This document shows positions 42,967-49,392 of a stretch of DNA of 49,392 bases, piece by piece. A program made the position numbers and the translations under genes. The stretch comes from [Eubacterium] saphenum (lineage in GTDB: Bacteria > Bacillota > Clostridia > Peptostreptococcales > Anaerovoracaceae). The stretch is from positions 1 through 49,392 of the forward strand of contig SFHC01000021.1 in assembly GCA_004555725.1 (NCBI GenBank), written 5' to 3'. Positions within the stretch are counted from its first letter, which is position 1; each line of letters begins with the position of its first letter. The notes beneath the pieces are model-generated. The model saw nothing but the letters and a program-made list of their open reading frames with translations. It did not search any database and was not told the origin of the DNA.

Positions 42967-43764
42967 TTATTCTTCAAGGTCATCCGGGTTCGCTGCAACC
43001 GCAAGCATACCCTCCATCACGGCGTTTCTGAATCCACATTCTTCCAGTTTTTTGACCATCTCAAGTGTCAGACCTCCCGGAGTGCAGACCTGATTCTGCA
43101 GCTGCGCCGGGTGGTTTCCGGACTGAAGCACCATTTCCGCACAGCCCTTGACCGTCTCCGCGGTTAAACGGACAGAATCCTCCCAGCTGAACCCCTGCAT
43201 GGCCGCTGCATTGCTCATCGCGTCAATCATCATGAAAATCATCGCCGGTGAACTTCCCGCTACCGGCACCATTGCGTCAATCATACGTTCTTTAATTTCT
43301 ACAACCATTCCAAATCCGGAAATCAGCTGCTTAAGCCTCGCTCTATGTTCTTCTGTCACCCAGTCATTAAACGCTGCCGCCGTGACAGAGGATCCCACAG
43401 TCGCGCAGATATTCGGCATTGTCCTTGCTATTTCAGTCTTTGCCCCAAGACAGCCTGCCGTCTGCGCAAGCGTCACACCCGCCGCGATTGTCCAGACAAC
43501 CGTTCCATTTTTTGCCACTGTATCTCTGATCTGAGCGCAGACAGAGTCATGCATCCATGGCTGAACCGCAATCAGCAGCACATCACACTCTGCCGCCTGC
43601 TTATTATCCTCCGCGACCGCAAACCCGTCCTCTTCAATGCGGGTGCGCGTTTTCTCTGAATGTGCAGAAACCAGAATATCATTAACATTCAGTGTTCCGC
43701 TGTTCACCAGCCCTTTCAGAATCGAGCTTCCCATCAGCCCGTAGCCAATCGCTCCTAATTTCAT
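42967..43764 (-). CDS. proC: pyrroline-5-carboxylate reductase
   Basis: This encodes 265 residues from ATG 43764, which has AAAGGGGA. The Rossmann start IGYGLMGSSILKGLVNSG binds NAD(P)H, LIAVQPWMHD is the substrate-side loop, and MPNICATVGSSVTA, VAGSSPAMIFMMIDAM and PGGLTLEMVKKLEE are the conserved ProC stretches; the family usually has GSGPA where this has GSSPA. It makes proline from pyrroline-5-carboxylate. It lies 28 bp downstream of the EAL phosphodiesterase gene and is probably co-transcribed with it, an odd pairing. The catalytic helices look intact. Confidence 0.9.
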   Translation of the reverse strand: MKLGAIGYGLMGSSILKGLVNSGTLNVNDILVSAHSEKTRTRIEEDGFAVAEDNKQAAECDVLLIAVQPWMHDSVCAQIRDTVAKNGTVVWTIAAGVTLAQTAGCLGAKTEIARTMPNICATVGSSVTAAAFNDWVTEEHRARLKQLISGFGMVVEIKERMIDAMVPVAGSSPAMIFMMIDAMSNAAAMQGFSWEDSVRLTAETVKGCAEMVLQSGNHPAQLQNQVCTPGGLTLEMVKKLEECGFRNAVMEGMLAVAANPDDLEE

Positions 43765-43792
43765 TCTTTCGTCCCCTTTCCAATCAAGAAAC

Positions 43793-45709
43793 TTAACAGT
43801 AGTTTTCCAGAAACTCCGCCGCCAGTACCGGGCGAGAATAGTAATACCCTTGAAAATAGTCACATCCAAGCATGCGCAGTGTCTCTGCCATATGCGAATT
43901 CTCGATGCCTTCCGCAACAACGGTCAAGTTCATTTCATGGCAGGCGGCGATGATGTGCGGCAGGATGCTGTCCGGGCTTTTGAAGTAATTCCAGACCATT
44001 TTCCGGTCCAGTTTGATGCTCATGAACGGATTCTCCTTGAGACGGTCAAGATTTGACGAGAAACTTCCAAAATCATCCAGCACAAAGGAAACGTCTTCCT
44101 CCCGGAGCCGCGCCATGTGTTTATGGAGAAGTGAAACATCGGTCAGCGCTTTCTCGGTGACTTCCAGAAACACAGTTCTTGCGTCCAGATCGTGCGCGTG
44201 AATAATCTTCAGAAAACGATCGGCCAGCGAATCATCCATGCACTGAATCGGAGACAAATTGACATTGATCCATTCCAGACGGCTGAGCTTCACTCGTTCC
44301 GATGCGATGAACGCACATGCCTTCCGGAACATCTGCTCGCCAAGAGGAATGATCATCCCATTCTGCTCCGCCGCCGGGATAAACTCATCTGGATAAACGA
44401 TCTCTCCATTGAAACCAACCAGCCGCGCAAGGGCTTCACACCCCACAACTTCTTCATCCGCTGCGCGCACAATCGGCTGAAGATACATCTGCAGGCGATG
44501 TTCATCTACTGCACTGTTCAGGACCTGCTGAACCACAGTTTTTCGCCTGTATTCCCGCAGCGTCTGTTCATTAATCACCGCAATCCCCGGTGAAACCATC
44601 CTCCTGACCTGTTCGAATGCGTAGCGGATGCACCCCATCACCGTTTCCTCATCCGGCAGAATGCAGTTCCGCTCCAGCCTGATCATTCCTACAGACAAAC
44701 TTAAATCTGCATGCTGATCCATCCAGCGGCGCGTGAATCTTGACGCAATTCTCCCAAGAACAACCTCTTCATCGAACCTTTTGAAGGACTGCACGACAAA
44801 ATGTCCCGTACCAAGGTAAAACACATTCAGCCCCCGGCAACTCCGGTTAAGGTACCTGCCGATCATCTTCAATCCGGCTTCAAACTGTCTGTCTCCGTAA
44901 ATGTACCGCATCTCACTGTAATTACGAATCACAAATCCGACCAGTGACCCGTGATGGACCTTCTTCCTAAAATATTCTTTCTGCACCAGTTTCCAGCCCG
45001 CATAATTAAACACATTCAGTCTGGAATCCGTAAACGACTCCGGATTCAGATAACCAAGATAAATCAGCGCCGTCGAGAATGCACAGAACAGACTCATTGC
45101 CGGAACCTCGGGAAAGGCCATCCGCGTGAACACTCCCAGAGCAAGAGCCGCTGTATACACGTATCCGGTCGTACGGTCATGACCGTACCCGAGTTCTGCC
45201 CGGCATTCCAGCATCACCAGCATCAGCAGAAGATCATACAGAAACTGCCAGCTCAACACATCATACAGCGGGCCATGTGCAACCCCATCTTCCGTTAAGG
45301 AGAAGATCCATCCTGAATACGGACTTGTCACGACCAGCAGCACCATTATAATCATCGGAGCATAGACCACGATCCTGTACGACAGAGAATTTCTCTCCCA
45401 CACTTCACACAATGCCGCTGTAAATTCCAGGAACATAAATCCTCTCAGGATAAACATCAGATAATACAGTACATTGCATACTACAATGACCCAAACCGCT
45501 TGACGATCCCAGTGATCATTCACACCGCGCGCCAGAGAATCTACTGCAATTGCAGCCAGATTCACGACAACCAGCAGCAGGAACTCCCTGCTCACCCTGA
45601 CCGGAAGCCTTTTCCGCGACAAAAATAACAGTAAGATAAACGCTTGGATAATCATGGCTAGAGCCAAATAATCAAACTTTAATATCACCCTCTCAATCCC
45701 TTTCTCCAT
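43793..45709 (-). CDS. membrane-bound EAL phosphodiesterase
   Basis: This encodes 638 residues. About six to seven hydrophobic helices fill residues 10-230 (FDYLALAMIIQAFILLLFL at the start). A degenerate GGDEF follows (about 240-370, with LGTGHFVVQS in place of GGDEF). The EAL domain (about 385-635) has CEALARLVGFNGEIV, WINVNLSPIQ, FLEVTEKAL, FVLDDFGSFSSNLDRL, KLDRKMVWN and VVAEGIENSHM, so it should hydrolyse c-di-GMP. The ATG at 45709 has no good ribosome site; a GTG at 45688, with AAAGGG and close to FDYLALA, is a possible alternative. proC follows by 28 bp. Confidence 0.88.
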   Translation of the reverse strand: MEKGIERVILKFDYLALAMIIQAFILLLFLSRKRLPVRVSREFLLLVVVNLAAIAVDSLARGVNDHWDRQAVWVIVVCNVLYYLMFILRGFMFLEFTAALCEVWERNSLSYRIVVYAPMIIMVLLVVTSPYSGWIFSLTEDGVAHGPLYDVLSWQFLYDLLLMLVMLECRAELGYGHDRTTGYVYTAALALGVFTRMAFPEVPAMSLFCAFSTALIYLGYLNPESFTDSRLNVFNYAGWKLVQKEYFRKKVHHGSLVGFVIRNYSEMRYIYGDRQFEAGLKMIGRYLNRSCRGLNVFYLGTGHFVVQSFKRFDEEVVLGRIASRFTRRWMDQHADLSLSVGMIRLERNCILPDEETVMGCIRYAFEQVRRMVSPGIAVINEQTLREYRRKTVVQQVLNSAVDEHRLQMYLQPIVRAADEEVVGCEALARLVGFNGEIVYPDEFIPAAEQNGMIIPLGEQMFRKACAFIASERVKLSRLEWINVNLSPIQCMDDSLADRFLKIIHAHDLDARTVFLEVTEKALTDVSLLHKHMARLREEDVSFVLDDFGSFSSNLDRLKENPFMSIKLDRKMVWNYFKSPDSILPHIIAACHEMNLTVVAEGIENSHMAETLRMLGCDYFQGYYYSRPVLAAEFLENYC

Positions 45710-46003
45710 TCAAATAAATGACAAACTTTAATACCGGGCAGACGCTGCCTGTTCCATATTTACATTTGGAATGTGTCCGAATAATCAAATAATCAAAACC
45801 AGCTATTCCCATCCGTTCTTCGTTTCATCCTGTTTTACATGTCATCAAAACTGGAACATGAATTATATTCTACTATTCCCCTGATTAAGATTCAAGTCTG
45901 TTCCCGCTTTCCCGTCCGTGGCGCTTGTATACACCAATCTTCCTTGTTCATGGTTTTTGTCCCCCTTTGAAGGATAAAATATATCAGACCGGAAATAATA
46001 ATA
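45710..46003. other. intergenic gap with a lone array-type arm
   Basis: There is no gene in this 294-bp gap. It contains a single TTTCCCGTCC arm near 45910 and TGTATAC near 45926, both words of array II, perhaps an unexpanded copy. Confidence 0.35.
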
Positions 46004-47773
46004 TCAGATATACTTCTGATTGGTTACGTCGAAAACGCCCCTGGTGGTTATCCGCAGCTCCGGTATCACTGGCAGACTGAGAAAACTCAGAGTCATAAAG
46101 GGATCGATGGCCGGATTTACCCCGAGAGACTTCGCTGCCGCCTTGGCAGACTCCAACTCTCGTTCCACCGCCTCAAGCGGCTCATCAGACATGAGTCCCG
46201 CGATTCCCAGCTTAACTTCTCCCAGGATCTCTCCGTCATTTTCAACAACGATCCCTCCGCGGTTTTCCGTGAGCCTGTTTACAGCCATTGCCATATCCCG
46301 ATCGCTGGTTCCTATCACAATGATGTTGTGGGAATCATGGGAAAAACTCGTGGCAACCGCCCCGGATCTCAGTCCGTATCCCCTGAGATAGCCAATGCCG
46401 AAGTGGCCGCTGCCGCGGTGCCTTTCGATCACTGCTACTTTCAGGATATCATTTTCGACCTGTATCCTGTCAGAGAAGCCCTGACGGGTCGTGCGTATTT
46501 CTCCGTCCACCGTGCCTATAACCGCTCTCGTCTTGCTGTCCCGGAAGTCGTCTTCCTGGAAAAACTGATTCCGAAAGGTGTCATGGGCAGCATCATTCAG
46601 GCTTTTGCGGATGACCGGAGGGGTGATTTCCACGAGCTGGGTCCTTCCTTCGTTCGCCCGGCTGCCCATGCCGGATTCATCAAATACGAGCTGCCCATTT
46701 TTAAAGACCTGAACAACATGGAAGTCGTCAAGATCATCGACCACCGTAAGATCTGCCCGATATCCAGGGGCAACAGCTCCTCTGTCACAGAGCCGGAAAT
46801 GACGGGCCGTGTTGAAGCTCCCTGCTTTAATGGCCTGTATTGGATCCACTCCTGCTGCTACCGAACGCCTGATAAGCTCATCAATGTGACCTTTTCTGAG
46901 AAGATCTGACGGATGCTTATCGTCTGAACAGAACATGCAGCGGTCTGCGCAGCCAGTGGTGAGCAGAGGAATCAGCGCGTCCAGATTATGCGCGGCAGTA
47001 CCCTCGCGGATCATCACCATCTGACCGCGCTCTATTTTTTCCATCGCCTCTTCAACGTCTGAACACTCGTGGTCGGTAGAAATCCCGGCAGCGATATATG
47101 CGTTCAGATCCTTTCCCTTAAGCCCCGGGGCATGGCCGTCGATCATCCTTCCGCCAGCCTCCGCATCAAGCAGCTTGAGAAGGCATTCTTCATTTCCGTT
47201 TACCACTCCGAAAAAGTCCATCATCTCCGCCAGTCCCAGGACTCTCGGATCACTGTAGTATCTGGCGATATCGCGGCTGCTGAGACATGCCCCGGATTCA
47301 TCTATCGGAGTGGCAGGAACGCAGGACGGAAGCATGAAAAAAACATCCAGCGGCAGGCCGCTTGTGGCTTCCATCATGTAGTCGATACCGGCAGTCCCCA
47401 TGACATTAGCAATTTCGTGTGGATCCGTGATCACTGCCGTTGTTCCGCGGGGAATCACCGCTTTTGCAAATTCAACCGGTGCTGCCAGCGAGCTTTCAAG
47501 GTGGATATGCGCGTCGATCAGTCCGGGACATATCACTTTCCCGGACATATCAATCTCCGTCCTGCCATGATAACCGGTATCTCCCCCGGATGCGCCTGAT
47601 CTTCCGGATCCGCCGATCCCGGCAATCACACCCTGAGTAATTGCAATATCACCTTTCTGCAGCTTCCCTGTAAATACATTTACAAAAACCGCATTCTTCA
47701 GCACCATGTCTGCAGGCTCCCTGCCCGCTGCCACTTCGATAATCTTATTCTTGATTTGAAAACTCTGATCCAT
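46004..47773 (-). CDS. ade: adenine deaminase
   Basis: This 589-residue protein is an amidohydrolase of the bacterial Ade type, which converts adenine to hypoxanthine and ammonia. The metal-binding GLIDAHIHLESS sits after an N-terminal strand region. TAVITDPHEIANVMG, MLPSCVPATP, DGHAPGLKGKDLNAY and MFCSDDKHPSDLL give the other metal and catalytic positions. The C-terminal beta domain with RGSGHFGIGYL and ATSFSHDSHNIIVIG is characteristic of Ade. ATG 47773 has AGGGG; a TTG two codons earlier (47779) is possible. It lies 60 bp downstream of the deformylase gene in the same direction. The pathway is purine salvage. Confidence 0.93.
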   Translation of the reverse strand: MDQSFQIKNKIIEVAAGREPADMVLKNAVFVNVFTGKLQKGDIAITQGVIAGIGGSGRSGASGGDTGYHGRTEIDMSGKVICPGLIDAHIHLESSLAAPVEFAKAVIPRGTTAVITDPHEIANVMGTAGIDYMMEATSGLPLDVFFMLPSCVPATPIDESGACLSSRDIARYYSDPRVLGLAEMMDFFGVVNGNEECLLKLLDAEAGGRMIDGHAPGLKGKDLNAYIAAGISTDHECSDVEEAMEKIERGQMVMIREGTAAHNLDALIPLLTTGCADRCMFCSDDKHPSDLLRKGHIDELIRRSVAAGVDPIQAIKAGSFNTARHFRLCDRGAVAPGYRADLTVVDDLDDFHVVQVFKNGQLVFDESGMGSRANEGRTQLVEITPPVIRKSLNDAAHDTFRNQFFQEDDFRDSKTRAVIGTVDGEIRTTRQGFSDRIQVENDILKVAVIERHRGSGHFGIGYLRGYGLRSGAVATSFSHDSHNIIVIGTSDRDMAMAVNRLTENRGGIVVENDGEILGEVKLGIAGLMSDEPLEAVERELESAKAAAKSLGVNPAIDPFMTLSFLSLPVIPELRITTRGVFDVTNQKYI

Positions 47774-47833
47774 AACCAATCCCCTGTAATCTTTCCTGTT
47801 AGAAACTCTGATGTTATTGGTGCTAACTAAAAA

Positions 47834-48244
47834 CTATATAATCTTTCCTTCCAGGTGATCACACTCGTGCTGGATGATTTCTGCCGTCCAGCCAGTGAAC
47901 TCCTGTGTGTGCTCCTTCATCTCTGTATCCTGAAAACGGACGCGGATCGTCTGAAAACGTCTGGTTTTACGCGTCCCGGTCAGCGACAGACAGCCTTCTT
48001 CTGCCTCATACTCGCCGCGCCGCTCCAGAATGACCGGGTTCAACATCACCAGAGCCATCATTCCCATGGAAACGATGATCATCCGTTTCAGCTCCCCGAT
48101 CATATTCGCCGCCATACCGACACACTCCTCCCGGTGTGCGGCCAGCGTATCCCGAAGATCCTGCGCAGTCTGCAGGTCACTTGCCGTCGCCGGCTCCGAT
48201 TTCTGACTGAGGAATAAGATATCTTTTACGATTGGTTTGATCAT
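47834..48244 (-). CDS. def: peptide deformylase-like protein
   Basis: This encodes 136 residues, at the short end for the family. The three PDF motifs are readable: motif 1 is VGMAANMIG, where most enzymes have GLAAxQxG (Gln is replaced by Asn); motif 2 is EEGCLSL with metal ligand Cys85; motif 3 is QHECDHLEGKI with His126, Glu127 and His130. It would remove the formyl group from new proteins. The short length and the Gln-to-Asn change match a group of clostridial PDF paralogues, so it may be a second, less active copy. AAAGGAA precedes its ATG. It lies upstream of ade. Confidence 0.8.
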   Translation of the reverse strand: MIKPIVKDILFLSQKSEPATASDLQTAQDLRDTLAAHREECVGMAANMIGELKRMIIVSMGMMALVMLNPVILERRGEYEAEEGCLSLTGTRKTRRFQTIRVRFQDTEMKEHTQEFTGWTAEIIQHECDHLEGKII

Positions 48245-48691
48245 GGGTGTGGTTCCTTTCCGTAAATGTAATTATTGCGTTCCCTGTCGGGACAGACTGC
48301 TGTCCAATTCGGCCTCCTCTATGCACCGCCGCACGAAAATAATCTACATTAATCATACTGCAAATTCCAGTGCAGCGCATGAAATATCGACTACTATTTT
48401 CGCGAAATAAGAAGGAAACTTTGAAATGCAGCTTCCTGCACCCAAAATATCTAATAACAGAAAACGCGCAGTTATGCGGTGTTCCAGCCACGGGAGAAGA
48501 TAGGAACTGGATATGTAGACTTTATTCTCGGTTCGAGTTAGGTAGTGATGAAGGATCAAGTAGGTATACTGTATCCACTACCCTTCATCATGTCTATATT
48601 CCTGCCTCTTCAACTACATACAACTGCGTACAACTCTGTTCACCGTTTATGTGTTCTATTTTTAATTATTTATTCATTTTATACACAATAA
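48245..48691. other. intergenic gap with a nested hairpin
   Basis: There is no convincing gene in this 450-bp gap. TGATGAAGG (48546-48554) pairs with CCTTCATCA (48582-48590), enclosing GTAG/CTAC and the GTATACTGTAT word at 48564 found in array III. Confidence 0.4.
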
Positions 48692-48720
48692 TTCAAGAAC
48701 TTTTGCCGATATGTTATAAT
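48692..48720 (+). promoter_or_regulatory. predicted promoter of the flavoprotein gene
   Basis: TTCAAG (48692-48697) and TATAAT (48715-48720) are 17 bp apart, and the -10 is preceded by TGT (extended -10). The leader is about 30 nt. Confidence 0.55.
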
Positions 48721-48755
48721 TAGAAAATTCATATCGGAAAGTGAGGTTGATCATC

Positions 48756-49283
48756 TTGAAAACAGTTATCGTAAACGGAAGTCCAAGAAAAGGAAACACA
48801 TTAACGGCAATCAACGCGTACGTTGAAGGTGCCGGGAAAAACCAGGAGATCGAAATTATCCACGCAGACAGGCTGAATATCAGCGGCTGCAAGGGATGCG
48901 GCGTCTGTCAATGTACCAATGGCTGCGTTGCGAAGGATGATACTAACGCCACGATCGATAAAATTGTCGCGGCGGACATGGTCATTTTTGCCACACCGGT
49001 ATACTGGTGGGGTATGACAGCACAGCTCAAGCTGGTGATCGATAAATGCTACTGCCGGGGCACACTCCTCAAGGGCAAAAAAATCGGTGTGCTAGTCGTA
49101 GGAGGCGCTGCTACAGATAATGTGGAATACTCATTAATCAAAAAACAGTTTGAGTGCATTGCAGAATATCTGAACTGGGATATTCTATTCTTCAAAAATT
49201 ATTATGCAACCGGAAAGGATGAGCTGGGCGGAAATTCTGCGGCCATCAAAGAATTAAAAGAACTCGGAGCATCAATAAAATAA
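48756..49283 (+). CDS. NADPH-dependent FMN reductase / flavodoxin-like protein
   Basis: This encodes 175 residues from TTG 48756, with GTGAGG well placed; an in-frame GTG at 48741 is the alternative. VIVNGSPRKGNTLTAINAY is the FMN-phosphate loop. SGCKGCGVCQCTNGCVAKDD is a Cys-rich segment typical of the flavin reductase and iron-sulfur flavoprotein group. MVIFATPVYWWGMTAQLKLVIDKCY is the second flavin loop. It likely passes electrons from NAD(P)H to an acceptor. Its base composition is a little more AT-rich than its neighbours. Confidence 0.85.
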   Translation: MKTVIVNGSPRKGNTLTAINAYVEGAGKNQEIEIIHADRLNISGCKGCGVCQCTNGCVAKDDTNATIDKIVAADMVIFATPVYWWGMTAQLKLVIDKCYCRGTLLKGKKIGVLVVGGAATDNVEYSLIKKQFECIAEYLNWDILFFKNYYATGKDELGGNSAAIKELKELGASIK

Positions 49284-49300
49284 ATTTCCGTAAAACGGGA

Positions 49301-49392
49301 TTGTCAAGTTAAGTGTGTAAGTATTTTTAATTTATCTCGGATGGAATATTTTTCCACCCGAGATTTTTGGCTTTAATACTCCTCATATTTCA
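49301..49392. mobile_element. probable end of an IS256-type insertion sequence
   Basis: The reverse complement of 49301-49323 reads CTTACACACTTAACTTGACA and then ATC. Terminal repeats with TTACACA...TTGACA are typical of IS256-family elements in Firmicutes. A hairpin with T tract (ATCTCGG/CCGAGAT, about 49334-49368) would terminate a minus-strand transposase lying past the window end. The inference rests on the terminal repeat only. Confidence 0.4.

Noticed and set aside
48370..48723. Forward frame of 117 codons before the flavoprotein gene
   Set aside because: It crosses a hairpin and the predicted promoter and has no ribosome site.

Overview
The window looks like the chromosome of an anaerobic, low- to mid-GC Firmicute of the class Clostridia, probably a gut or oral Eubacteriales member. 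The signs are a strong AGGAGG-type Shine-Dalgarno before most genes, TTGACA/TATAAT-like promoters, a TelA/XpaC pair, an Acr3/ArsC/ArsR arsenic set, a helix-turn-helix protein fused to a desulfoferrodoxin (an anaerobe's superoxide-handling domain), oxygen-insensitive nitroreductases, and many c-di-GMP enzymes. GC is near 50% by eye. I cannot fix the genus.

Layout. 0-7 kb: degenerate M20/PepD-like lipoprotein, CoA-transferase, AGCS Na+/amino-acid symporter, AEC transporter. 7-10.4 kb: ABC-F ATPase, a 102-bp hairpin repeat array, and a PD-(D/E)XK-like nuclease. 10.5-14.1 kb: a small anchored protein, then telA-xpaC-TM2, an envelope-stress-type cluster. 14.2-19.9 kb: secreted BIG2/YdjY protein, transposase relic, nitroreductase, cyclase-family hydrolase, large secreted M64 metallopeptidase. 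20.2-24.2 kb: membrane diguanylate cyclase, hipBA toxin-antitoxin operon with a readable promoter/operator, a second hairpin array, nitroreductase. 24.4-27.3 kb: thiaminase II (TenA), nitrilase, HTH-desulfoferrodoxin regulator, and a relic of 3-methyladenine glycosylase. 27.3-28.5 kb: gene-free. 28.5-33.8 kb: anchored protein, ars operon (acr3 broken by one TGA), MATE pump, VOC protein and a 38-residue small ORF. 33.8-38.4 kb: two large c-di-GMP proteins that look like a split pair. 38.7-40.4 kb: small protein, iteron-like repeats and a seven-unit 102-bp hairpin array. 40.4-45.7 kb: MacB/LolCDE-type ABC pair, ProC, membrane EAL phosphodiesterase. 46-49.4 kb: adenine deaminase, peptide deformylase, FMN reductase, and what looks like the end of an IS256-type element.

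The most unusual content is three separate intergenic arrays (8846-9350, 23420-23615, 39436-40143). Each is built from roughly 100-bp units in which one 8-12 nt arm recurs in alternating orientation, so neighbouring arms pair as hairpins. Arm sequences differ between arrays (TTCGGGAA, TTCCCGTCCA, TCTGCGTCC) but the design is the same. Two arrays share a 102-bp unit, and in the largest the spacing is exactly 102 bp across seven diverged units, with paired changes in the stems. This resembles REPIN-type clusters or a structured-RNA array, and I do not recognise it as a described family.

Four c-di-GMP turnover proteins lie within 26 kb: one diguanylate cyclase, one sensor-GGDEF and two EAL proteins. 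All calls come from reading sequence; no database search was run.
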